From Rotaria macrura (Eukaryota > Rotifera > Eurotatoria > Philodinida > Philodinidae), in NCBI GenBank assembly GCA_900239685.1, contig OENT01000046.1, forward strand, positions 215,387-279,386: a stretch of DNA of 64,000 nucleotides. The letters are read 5' to 3'. Below are positions 1 to 10,800 of the stretch, one piece after another. Each line of letters opens with the position of its first letter. The first letter of the stretch is position 1. Below the pieces are notes generated by a model. The model was given only the letters and a program-made list of their open reading frames with translations. It had not been told where the DNA came from and did no database searches. The translations under genes and the position numbers were made by a program.

Positions 1-17
1 TATATAATATCGTATAG

Positions 18-621
18 AGCATCTACCAATTGAAACACTTTTAAGACAACTTGGAGTGGATCTCAAATCATTGCAGCGAGTGTCGCCTGGTAATCAGTAT
101 TATACAAGTAAATTGTTTTTTTGTGTTATCAAAACAATAATGAACACTATATTTTTTCTCGAGATTCTCAACCACCGATAGAAATCGTTTTACCACCAAA
201 ACTTCGTCCTCACCGGCGATTAGTTTGTCGAGAAGTTTCATCTTCCGACTCTGATTCAGATTCCAGCTCTGATACTGATGAAGATTCTCGAGCACATCGT
301 TACCGCAAGCGGTCTCGTTGTCGAAATGGTCCGAATTCCAAACGGAATCGCAAGAATCATTCTTCTCCTCCTGCTCGAATTCATCAAACATTAGGCAACG
401 TTTTGAAACAAGCAATGAAATCTTCGTCGAATTCACCTCAACTAAATCCAGGTTCGAATTTACACTCGCGATATGGAAGTTCATCTTCACTAATGTCACC
501 GGAAAATGGAAACGCTGTTAGTAATGTTTGGAAAACAGCAACAAGTCAACCAAATCAACAACCCAGCGGTGTCGGCAACTTATTTCGTAGAATGAGTACA
601 GCAAGTGTTGAAAGTAGGCCG

Positions 622-652
<31 letters not shown>

Positions 653-963
653 CACAACAACCACAACAGGGTCAAGGAGCCATTCAAAAACTGTTTGGTG
701 CTCCTACCCCATCGGTTTCAAATTATCAATCGAATCCCAGTGTAGGAAACATGTGGAGTCGCATGAGTACTCCAGCACCACAAGGTCCTCCACAAATCTC
801 TATTCCTCCTTCGAATCAAATGGCAACATCACCTACGGCAATGAATACCATATGGAATCAAATGTCTACAGTAGCGTCTCCTACAATGAGGGCTACACCA
901 AATCAAGCGCCAACTCAAACGTCTGGAGTGAAATCGTTCTGGAATAAAATGGCTGGAAATTAG
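18..963 (+). CDS. 3' end of an unrecognised Ser/Gln-rich protein
   Basis: Two exons are visible, 18-107 and 164-963, joined by a 56-bp GT-AG intron (108-163) that keeps frame (phase 1). The first exon probably follows an acceptor AG at 16-17; an in-frame TAA at 5-7 shows the frame cannot simply continue leftwards, so the 5' part lies outside the window. The protein starts with a short ordered-looking piece (LPIETLLRQLGVDL), then an acidic Ser/Asp run, a basic stretch, and a long Ser/Pro/Gln region with a poly-Gln tract. A short motif recurs five or six times: NVWKTATS, NLFRRMSTA, NMWSRMSTP, TIWNQMSTV and the C-terminal SFWNKMAGN. I recognise no domain family. The repeated aromatic-x-x-Met-Ser/Ala motif suggests a multivalent binding tail, which is inference only. 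Confidence 0.7.
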
Positions 964-1877
964 TCAGCTTCATTTAAGAATCCTAAGTACAATGGGATAT
1001 AAAAAGCAACCAATTCTACTATCATTCTAACGATTGTTCTGCTTTTCTGAGTCGTATGTGAATTTGACACACAATACAATTTAACGATATTTATCTCTAT
1101 TATGAAGGCTTTCCTATTCTTATCGAACAACGAGCACATCAGAACAAAGACTCTTTTGTTCTGCTACTTCCTCATTACTTGTTTATTTATTTTCTTTATT
1201 GCATGCTGAAGCTATGGAATTTCGTCTATAATCAATAGCTGATAGAATATATACTGAAATAGAATTTTAAGTTCATTGTTGTCAAAGAGAACAAGACCCA
1301 GCGAGAACATACCTGATTTAGAGTGAATTGTGCACGACAGGATCACTATCATTGATTTTTAATATCTAAAGTAGAACAAATTAAACAGAATTAATCTTGG
1401 TTGCTGTTCACAAATTATTCATAAGATTGAGATATAAATCTTTGATCAATTTGAAATTATACGTTGTACGCTTCAGTACTTTTCTGAAATTGTGTTTCAA
1501 GCAATTATGACAATTAGAAATATTCTCATGACCATGAGCATGATGATCATCAATGATTTCTATCGACCTATACTGACAACTGCTATATCATGTCACACTT
1601 GTAAAGTTAGATTTGAAATGCAAGCAGATAAAAAATTAGTCAGCCTTTAAGACAAACAAACAGTAAGTTTTGAGTTACAAATTAGTAATATAGATACCTG
1701 GTTTAATATATATACATATATTTACATATTCTTATCATTCACTCAGGCAAATGAAAACTATAAAACGTCATTCTAAAAGAAATTTGTGTAATAACAAGAT
1801 AAATTCTTCGATAAGAACAATGGTAGACAGATTTATTTAACAGAAAAATAAATTACGATTCATTTCAGTTAACTATA
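964..1877. other. Intergenic, 0.9 kb, no gene seen
   Basis: AT-rich sequence between the low-complexity gene and the MRH gene on the same strand. I find no open frame with coding character. A TA-rich run lies near 1708-1730, and a clean polypyrimidine-AG (CATTTCAG, ending at 1868) sits just before the next start codon. Confidence 0.6.
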
Positions 1878-1878
1878 A
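1868..1878 (+). promoter_or_regulatory. Candidate spliced-leader acceptor before the MRH gene
   Basis: ATTTCAG ends at 1868, nine bases before the ATG at 1878, with no obvious upstream exon. This is what a trans-splice acceptor looks like; a cis-spliced non-coding 5' exon is the alternative. Confidence 0.4.
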
Positions 1879-3231
1879 TGCAAGTGTTTCATATCTTACT
1901 TATTATCAGCTTTAGCGCTGCTATACTAGCAGATAGTTCATGTACTTTTAAGCATCCAACATACGGTGTTATTGATCTATCATCAATTGGTTTAAGAAAT
2001 GGTCAACCACGTTTTCGAGATTTATCAAGTTCAGCAAGTCCCTACTACACATATTCATTCAATCCATGTTATCAATTTACAGAAAATGGATGTTATGATG
2101 CAGCTGTATGTCAAAGTATACATGCATACAATATTTTAATTGAACTAATCACTTAATATATGGATACCAATTTTTCTTTCTAGTATCATCCGATCGACAA
2201 TATTCATTTTTATTAGGTAAACAAGATTTTTCTCAATGGACACTGGACTCTAACACGGCACCTGTTCTTACATATACGTATGGTACAAAAACTGTTTCTA
2301 TTACCATGGTTTGTTCAGCTGATGCTCAAGATGAATTAGAAATACTTGGTGAATTTGCTGCTAATCAATATGCTATGCGTTTAGGATCACGTTGCGCTTG
2401 TTGGAATAAATGCAGTAGTCATCCTGAGACAAGTACTATGACGTCAAGTAGGGTCTTTTTGTTTCATGAAAACTTTCTAAATACTATATCTGTTGTTTTT
2501 TGTTTTGTGAATCGTACAGAAACATCACCAGCAACAACACATTACATATATTATAGTGCGTGCTTCTATCGTGATTCTCGATATGGTACTATTGATTTAT
2601 CCTCCATCGGTAGCATAACTGGTACACCGAAATTCAAAGATGTAACGTCGAAATACTTAGATAATTTCCGGTGGTCATATAATCCATGTTATAAATTTTC
2701 CGAAGAAACTTGTCAAAACGTATCTGGCTGCCAAAGTAAGTTTCTTCGATAGGCTATTATTTTGAGATCCTTTACATGAGTTTCTTTCTAGTTGATAGAA
2801 TACGTCGTCTAAGCTATACAATAGGTTTACAAGATTATGCATATTGGATAAATATGAATGATACAAATACTCCTAATCGTTGGATTGTGTATCCATCACC
2901 CATGACCAATCGACGATTAAGTGTAAAACTCATATGTGATCGATCGTTATCATCGCATCATCTTCAAGTGCTTGGTGAAACATCAGTCGGTGAATATACT
3001 ATGGAATTGACAAGTCCTTGTGCATGTTGGGATGGATGTAGCTCTACACCACCACGTCCATTTCATTGGAACTTTTTAGTGATTGCGGGTACCGCAGCTA
3101 GTGGTGCCTTTTTATTATTTCTTATAATGATGACTTGTTTGTTCTGTACAAAACCAAAACGACGTCATCCTACTTATATAATCAATGAAAAAACACCTAT
3201 TGTGAAAGGATTTGTCGATTATCGTCATTGA
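1878..3231 (+). CDS. Type I membrane protein with two MRH domains
   Basis: Exons 1878-2115, 2184-2447, 2520-2735 and 2792-3231 give 385 residues; all three introns are phase 1 and 56-72 bp. A signal peptide (residues 1-18, MQVFHILLIISFSAAILA) is followed by two cysteine-rich repeats of about 150 residues. Each starts C-x-n-YG-x-IDLSSIG and has an F/YNPCY-x-F block, a CQI block and a closing CACW-x-x-C. This cysteine pattern is that of the mannose-6-phosphate receptor homology (MRH) fold. Each repeat keeps a Glu six residues before a Tyr (GEFAANQY, GETSVGEY), matching the sugar-contact E and Y. The expected Arg is present in repeat 2 (NRR) but Lys in repeat 1. A hydrophobic span near 333-357 and a 28-residue basic tail follow. 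The intron after the CQ codon falls at the same place in both repeats, so they arose by internal duplication. A Golgi/endosomal glycan or cargo receptor is likely; the ligand is unknown. Confidence 0.8.
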
Positions 3232-3266
3232 AATGTCACAACTATCTTTCGTACATAAATTTTTTC

Positions 3267-3272
3267 AATAAA
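3267..3272 (+). terminator. Polyadenylation signal AATAAA of the MRH gene
   Basis: AATAAA lies 36 bases after the MRH stop codon, a normal distance for a short animal 3' UTR. Confidence 0.55.
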
Positions 3273-5681
3273 AGTAAAATGATTAATTTTGTCAATAATG
3301 ATTGGCTAATAAAGTAGCTAAACAAGTTTTCTTTCTGTTCGTCATCCACATGGAAAATGAAACATGACTGAATAAGATGTTTCAGGAAAGCGACCTATTT
3401 AGACATGCATTAAAGTTCGATGCATTAGATTAGTTCTTAGATGAACCAGAATACGTCAGAGTTCTAATTGACCATTATAAGACACAATAACATTGAATAC
3501 AGTACTTATCAGCTGGATTTGAATTAAATTCGATACAAGAATGACAGTTTTCACTTCATCTATGATAAAATTCTACTAATCTTGTCAATTTGCACGCCAC
3601 ATCGATATTACGTATACATTAGAATCATTGGGGGATTTTTTCGGCTGATAAATCTTTATAAATTGATATCAAAATGAACGGAGAAAGTTCTATTTGACGT
3701 TGAACATAAACAATTTATCAGATCGATTGCATCAACAAATATATTTTGAGACAGCAATAATGCAAGAATTCGAAATTCTCAACGGAACCTATTTTCTCTG
3801 TAAGTTTTCAAATCGAATTTGAACAATCGGTTTCTTTAACGTCAAAATTTTCTTAGCATCAACATATTCATGATAGAGATTTTCATTAGCTAAAATAGAT
3901 TGAGAGAAAGTCATCTTATGTCATCAGATGAATCAACTGTTTTGTGACAATTATTTACCGTAAGATACATTGATTGGTTGAGCGGATAAATCAAAAGCTC
4001 ATTGAAAATTCAAATAATTTTCACTCATTACTAAAGAAAAGTAAAGAAATCAGTAATAAAAGTTTCTTTTTGCGAAGAAAATTATTTTTATACGTTGATA
4101 ATGTATATCATTCGATAATGTTACATTTTTTTTAATGCACTAGTTGGTTTTTTATGAACTCTAGAAGTACATATTTATAAAGTTGTAAAAGAAGAAACAT
4201 GTTTTCCGATCATCCAAACATTGGCTGAAAAAACATTGGAGAAAATAAAAGTGAAATTCGACAGAAAATGAATCTTTTAGTCTTGATTTGAAAATTCGTT
4301 CTGAACTAAAACAAATAATAGAATCAAGTTTTCACTAAATGGAATCCAGTATTAATAGGCACGACTTGTGAAATCTGTGACAAACGTAGAAATGATGGTA
4401 GTGAATAGCTAAAATCTTAAACTCATCTCTCCAGTTGCTCTACAACCTAGATGACGAAAAAGTGACTTCTGTGTTAATTTATGTATATATATATAGAATG
4501 CTTTAGAAGTAGGCCGATGAAGTAATCAAAAATAGATTAAATGTGATTCTAACACTTTGTCTGTCTTTTAATAAAATACTTGTAACTTGTTATGAAAGTT
4601 GCGCCCATATAATTTTAGATAAATGTCTGTTCTAATTGAATATTGCACAGTAATTAAGTAGTTTGTTTTTATAAATAGCCAAATTCAACTCATTTATTAT
4701 TAACTAATAAGTATTGGAATTCGATTTCAGTGCAAGCATCCACGAAAAAAAGAAAACTGGCTTCGTTACACGAAAGGTTTGTTTGGACGATTAGTGGCTT
4801 AAATTTTGTTTTTGCATAGCATCAGCATTTGGTCAGATTCGGCTATAAAAACCTGCGTGGTTTAATTCTTATGTGAATAGAAACAGATGACTCTCTGACA
4901 ATACACCGGACATATCCTAATAGAAAATGCATTCATATTATGAAATAAAATTTAAAAATCTTGAAAAATAAATCGAAGATACTTCACGATGAATTTATCG
5001 ACAACCTGTTAGAACGACATCACACATAGCGCCTAAACAAGCCATGGTAAGTATATACTTTATTCTATCTTGGTTTTTTCAATTTATTGCAACTAGTACT
5101 TGTACATCGGTGAAATTAATGTTTCTCAAGAAAAAATGTTAGAATTGAAGAATTTTTCTCAGGCTTGATAATTCATGCCATGTCCAATTTATAGATGTGC
5201 ATTAATATATAATAATAAAATGTAGTATAAATATGGTTGGATGACAAATCAACGAATGAAAATTCATCATAGAAGAAAAATCAAACTTGCTCAATACTAC
5301 GATCTTGTACAGCGGAAAATTGCATCAGTTGGCCATCATTGCATCACCCATTATCTTTCATTTATATCTACAATGAAATCAGTTTAAACGGAACTATACA
5401 AGAAGTTTTCTGAACATATACCATTCAACTACTACTCCAATATGATCACTAAGTGTTAGCCAACAGCTTTCTATGATGAAAACCAACATTGAGACAAGAG
5501 TAGTTAAGTCAAGGCGTGATTATAAATTCTTTTTGGCCGTAAATGAAAGATTTAAATTGATATCTCACGATTCTAGAAAATTTTATCCTAAAATATATGA
5601 GAAGAATTCAATTTACACCATTAAAAGTCCAATAGCTACATAGAAAAGTCTCCATTCCTCGAATCGACATGTACTCTTTAT
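3273..5681. other. Intergenic, 2.4 kb, no gene seen
   Basis: AT-rich, stops in all frames, no tRNA-like A/B box pair or conserved exon recognised. It ends where the inverted-repeat element at 5682 begins. Confidence 0.5.
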
Positions 5682-6024
5682 TACCCAGGAGAATCATTAC
5701 GACCATTGGGTCCGACAGGCATCCGATCATATTTCTATCGGAGTTTCTCTTATCCGACGAAATCCCATCGGATTCCTGGTTGCGATTCCTGATTCGGATC
5801 CCTAGTGTTGGATTTTATCGAATCCTACTATCGGAATCCGATTGGATTTCATCGTGCGATCAGATAGGCCTCTAATGTTGGGTTTAAATGCTAATTCGTA
5901 CTCAAACAAGAAAATAGGTTTCTTCCGTCGGATCCGTTACTGTTTCCACAACCCGGATTCCCATAATATTTCATCGGATCGGAGGATCCGATCGGATTCG
6001 GTATGGGATTCATTCACCTGGGTA
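5682..6024. mobile_element. MITE-like element with TA ends and internal TCGGAT repeats
   Basis: The left end reads TACCCAGGAGAATCATT and the right end, reverse-complemented, TACCCAGGTGAATGAAT, about 15 of 17 matches. The outer TA on both sides fits a TA target duplication of the Tc1/mariner type. The interior carries many degenerate copies of ATCGGAT(T)C/GAATCCGAT in both orientations and no transposase frame. A shorter relative lies at 30345-30461. Length (343 bp), inverted ends and lack of coding capacity make this a miniature non-autonomous element. Confidence 0.65.
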
Positions 6025-6522
6025 TCGTGACTTATTTATGCGATTTCTTCCTCCTCTGAATGTTAAGGTAATTTTCATAATCGGATATTTTTATTCCAGA
6101 TACATACTTTGAATCCATAGAGAATACTATTTTGAAGTTATGGGATCATCTACAAGAGTGAGACGTTCAGCTAACAATATATGTATATATATATGTATAT
6201 ATGTATATACTAAACAAGCCAGGCATGCATCTCTAAGCCAACTATCTAAGCAGTAGACTACTGCTAGTTTATGTCCATTTTGAATTGGATGAAATCAGCA
6301 TGGTAGCCTTCACTCGAAAGTTAAATATGAACGAAGTCCACCCATGGATAGTTGATAGTCAAGTTCCCATCGAGTCATTCTAATATAGAACCTTTTATCA
6401 AAACGTAAACTTATTCATTTCCATCAGGAATTTGTTTTCAAACGGTTTATGAATACTTTCTTCACGATGATCAATGGGAATAACATCTAATTTATTCCCT
6501 TCTTGTGTTTTTTACATTGAAG
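6025..6522. other. Intergenic with a TATATG-rich microsatellite
   Basis: Spacer between the MITE and CDC123. A (TA)n/(TATG)n run lies at about 6177-6211. The sequence ends with a pyrimidine-rich stretch and ACATTGAAG directly before the CDC123 ATG. Confidence 0.5.
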
Positions 6523-8489
6523 ATGACTGCTGAACTTCCAATTGTTAGTGTTCAAGATGTTTTAAATTGTTCTTTTCCAGATTGGTATCCGAAATTTGAA
6601 AAGCATTCTATTAAAAGGTAATCAACAGTACGAGAAAATTTCACATGAGTCAACTAATGAGTATATTTATCCAGTGTTATTCTTAATTTAACGGATGATG
6701 TTTTGGAATATCTTCGATCAGATGAATTTTATCTACCTGCTAGGTCAGTGTTCTTTTTATTTTGATTCACTGTATCGTTGTTCAATTCGAATATTTTAGT
6801 GCAAACGAAGCGATGGATGCAATGCGTGAAGTCAATCGTGAAACATCTGACGATGATGATTCCGTAAGAGTAATTTGATGTTAGTTAAATCAATTTTTGT
6901 TTCTAATATTTTGATAGTGGTCCGATGAAGACACCGAGAATGATGCAACAAAACAAGTTTGATATGAAATTTAAATAGCTCTAACTTTAATGAAAATATT
7001 TTCAGATTTCATTTCCAGAATTTGAACAACAAATTAAAAATGTACTAGATGAATATAATGCTGTATTTCCAAAATTAAATTGGAGTAGTCCTAAAGTAAT
7101 TTCATACAAAGGATGATCGAGAGATGTATTGATACGATAGAAGTTATTGTCGATCTAGTAGTAACAATTAGACTATCGTACTCTTGTTTAATCTAGACTG
7201 GAGAGTATTTTGATAATTAAGATGTTTTTAAAAGATATTAACACATGATTTTTGCATAGTTAACCTGCGTTCCGATTGTACTTTAAACAAATATTTTCCA
7301 CCGGGAGAACTTTTTACTATAGAAAAAAAAACTGTCATTCGAATATCTGATATGTTAAACGATTAGAATTCAAAGATTTTGTTGTACTATAGAAGAGTTG
7401 AAAATATTTTCTAGTAAATAAAAACTAAATTCAAGTTTTCGTTTAAATACTCTTCGATCATCCCTTTATTAATCATAGATTGTCTTTAAATGATTTATTT
7501 ACATAGGACGCTCGATGGATGATAGGTGATAGCCGATTGAAATGTATGAACTTAGCTGATATATTTTTACTTTTAAAAAGTTCAGATTTCATTACACATG
7601 ATCTTTGTGAACCGTAAGTAAAGACATGTGTCATTTTTATTTTCTTACTTTAATGTTGTATGATATAGATTTAAATTTTGTCATGATGATACGAGTGATC
7701 TTTCATTATCACTTCAATATGTACTAGTACTACGAAAATGGTCAGCCTTACAACCGTCAAAAGAATTTCGATGTTTTGTAAAAGACAATCGAATCATTGG
7801 TAGGTTGAAATTTTTATTGAGAAAATTTTTGTTTATCAGATAAATATTGATCATGATTCTTCATAGCCATTAGTCAACGTGATAGTGAAAACTATTATGA
7901 TTTTATTAAACCTATAGCTGATCAGATCATTGATAATATAGTCGATTTTTTTAACAATCATATTCGAAACAAGTTTCCGTCTGTTGATTTTATTGTTGAT
8001 ATTTATCGTAAAGATGCAGTAAATATTGTGTCTCTTCTTTCTGAATAACAATTTAATGAAATTATTTATTTTATCTTCAGAATAAACTATATATCATTGA
8101 TTTCAATCCATTGGGACCAATGACCGATAGTTTACTGTTCGATTGGCCAGATCTAATGAATTTATCATCACAAGTATATACACTGATGTCTTGTTTTGAA
8201 GTGATTTCTTCTTTCATAATACGTTGATTGTAGAACAATAATGGCAAGCCCGAATTTCGTTATATTAATTCACAGAATGGTATCAAACCGAATAGTTATA
8301 CACAATATGCAATACCGAAAGACATAGCTGATATATCTCGAGAACGTGATATTAATAAATTAGCTGATGTTCTATCTGTAAGTTAATTAAAATAGATGAG
8401 AAGCTTTATTTATCAGATTTTTCTCTTTCCAGAGCCGAATGCAAGTGAAAAATCATGATGTGAATAGTGATGATGAAGTGAACACTTAA
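6523..8489 (+). CDS. CDC123: CDC123, eIF2 assembly factor
   Basis: Eleven exons join in frame to 346 residues: 6523-6617, 6675-6743, 6800-6863, 6918-6956, 7006-7095, 7507-7613, 7669-7799, 7867-8018, 8081-8173, 8234-8377 and 8433-8489. Most introns are 49-74 bp; the fifth is 411 bp. Family landmarks of D123/CDC123 appear in order: [10 protein letters not shown] near the start, an acidic DDDDSWSDED linker, [54 protein letters not shown], then [17 protein letters not shown] and [11 protein letters not shown]123 is a cytoplasmic ATP-grasp protein that helps join the eIF2 gamma and alpha subunits. The length is close to the human protein. The ATG directly follows an AG (ACATTGAAG), which may be a trans-splice acceptor. 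Confidence 0.95.
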
Positions 8490-9568
8490 TCGTTTCGTAC
8501 TTTGTTTTTTTTTAAAGCATGTTGTTTTCGTTTTACTTTGTTATTCTTCAATACAGAAATTCCATACTAAAAAGAAAAAGAAAATTTATTGTTTCTAAAG
8601 GCTATCGACTTGATAGAAGTGTCTGATTCCATCTAAATGAATTAGTGATAATCGGTGAGTTTAATAATTGATCTTGATTATTGTTTATCTTTCTTTTCGT
8701 ATACATACCAATTACAGAATTCTATATAAAGTGCATGCGCACGGATGTTATTGCATGAAAAATCGGCTGACAACGGAATTAAGTAAGTTGTATTCTCATC
8801 ATAAGAATACTTTAAAATGATATATAGTTAATTTGTACAAAGTATGTAATTATTAGAATCAATTAAGCATAATATATCCGCATGTAGTAGTTAATTCATA
8901 GCATGAATGAAATGATCGAGAATTATTTTGTAATTTTTTCTCAACACTAATACAATCGAAGAATATCATATGGAAAGTTCGTTAAAAAATTTTTATTTGA
9001 TTGCTGTGATCTTGCCAATAGAAAGTGTCTGATGAGTCATTGTTTTGCTTTTTGGTCTTTTTCACAATGTATTTTACGCGTCTAAAGGTTTAGGTATCAG
9101 TCATCAACTCATGCATAGTCATATTGTAAAAGTTTGTAAATTAAGATATTGATCTGAAAGGATAATGTCGAGGTCTGTCGTTAGTGAACGCTATAATTAG
9201 ATACGATCATTTTATGATCTGAGTTATTTGTATTCTATAAGTTGTCGATTTCTCTCTTCAATACAGAAGTGAAAGAGTGCATCGTAGTCGACATTTGACA
9301 TGCATCCACCTCATTCATAGATCTTTTACTTTTCTTCAGTATACATATACTCAGTCATTTATTTACCTATTTGCTACTCAGATTACTTTAAATTTTATCG
9401 TTTCGAAATTGTCTGTCGTTCAAATAATTGAAAGTATACACAGGTAGATTCATTTTTAATTTTTAAACATTGAAGATATGATTGTACGTACCAGTATTGC
9501 AGTTTGATTCAATAAAAAAATAATGAATTTGTTCAACTAAATATTTCAGAAAATTATTTACTTTAGAT
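8490..9568. other. Intergenic, 1.1 kb, no gene seen
   Basis: No coding frame recognised. AATATTTCAG ends at 9549, twenty bases before the next ATG, a candidate trans-splice acceptor. Confidence 0.5.
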
Positions 9569-10757
9569 ATGCCAAAAAGACTTTATGAAACCATTGGACA
9601 CAGTAATTTTTATGCTCAATGTCGACCGACCTATTCTCCAGACGTTATCAAGGAAATTCTCGATTATTTATGTCGTAAAGTACAATATTCTTAAAAGAAA
9701 ACATGCATTGACTTTGATAAAAATACATATGTGTATTTATATTATAGTATACGATTGGTGATAATGATATAGCTATTGATATCGGTTGTGGAACGGGTCA
9801 AAGCACAAATTTACTTGCACCATATTTTCGACAAATTATTGGTATGAAGATTCTTAAATGGGATTCTAATCGTTATCTTTTTTTTTCAAGGTTACGACAT
9901 TAGTGAATACCAAATAAACAAAGCCAATGAGACTGATATCTATTCCAACATTAACTATAAGTATAATGATTCTCTACCTCATCTTTGATAATCATTTAAT
10001 AAAAGCCAGAAACTATATTTTTCAGAGTTATGATCGGCAAAGATATTCCACATGAAGATTCATCATTAAGTTTAATTATAGCAGGTCAAGCAGCTCATTG
10101 GTTTGATCTTCCTCATTTCTATGATGAAGTTAAACGAACTTTGAAAACAAATGGTGTACTTGCTCTATTCGGCTATGCATTTATTCAAATACATGGTCGA
10201 CAATCTGAAAAACTAAATGAAATCATAACGAATGTAAGTTTAGATTCTAAACCTTAGAATACATTTCTTCGAGAAAAAACCGCAATTGTTTTCATTGATA
10301 ATTAGTTCTATAAAAATATTCTCGCTGGCTATGTTCAACAGGAAAGTGTAGAAGTTTATTTTGGTCGTTATCGGGATGAAAAATATCGTATTCCACTCTC
10401 ACCCACCGATTTTATTCGGTAAGATAGGTTTCAAAATAATTAAAATAATTAAACGCTATGTGAATATCCTAGCAATGAAAATGTTACAATCGAGTGCAAA
10501 TGGTCCATTCAAAGATTATTAGGTTACATAGCATCATGGTCTGGTAGTCAGCTTTATCTCGGAAAGCATCCAGATAGTACGATTTTTGACGATCTTCGAT
10601 TAGAGTGAGTCAATCAATCAAGAAAGAAATGTTAAAATTGGTTTTGAATTTTTATTTTCTATTTAGGATATTAAAATGTCTTGATATAACTGATGATGAA
10701 TATGAAATTGATCTTTCATTCGATATATTCATTTTAATGAATCGAAAAAGTGAATAA
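9569..10757 (+). CDS. Class I SAM-dependent methyltransferase (type 11)
   Basis: Seven exons (9569-9679, 9748-9841, 9891-9960, 10026-10233, 10306-10418, 10473-10604, 10667-10757) give 272 residues. Introns are 49-72 bp. SAM-binding motif I is clear at residues 46-55 (AIDIGCGTGQ), preceded by a Y-x-x-x-RPTY segment and followed by GYDIS and the AGQAAHWFD block typical of the trans-aconitate/Crg1-like methyltransferases of about 270 residues. Substrate cannot be told from sequence; probably a small soluble cytosolic enzyme. The final codons overlap an AATAAA (GAATAAATAAA), and the next gene begins only 43 bases later, so the two may be transcribed together. Confidence 0.85.
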
Positions 10758-10800
10758 ATAAAAATGAATTTCTATTTGCTGTGATGTTTTTCAGATAATC
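10758..10800 (+). promoter_or_regulatory. 43-bp intercistronic spacer with a splice acceptor
   Basis: The whole gap between the methyltransferase stop and the TRMT13 start is 43 bp. It starts within a polyadenylation-like AATAAATAAA and ends in GATGTTTTTCAG (AG at 10793-10794), six bases before the ATG. There is no room for a promoter, so the layout fits an operon resolved by trans-splicing. Confidence 0.5.

Noticed and set aside
68-499. Long minus-strand open frame opposite the first gene
   Set aside because: It is the mirror of the Ser/Asp/Gln-rich coding frame, with no splice or family support; a shadow frame.
2675-2866. Minus-strand frame inside the MRH gene
   Set aside because: Lies across exon 3, intron 3 and exon 4 of a well-supported plus-strand gene.
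5669-6030. Two plus-strand open frames in the TCGGAT element
   Set aside because: They arise from stop-poor repeat words inside the MITE and show only Ser/Ile/Arg repeats, not a transposase.
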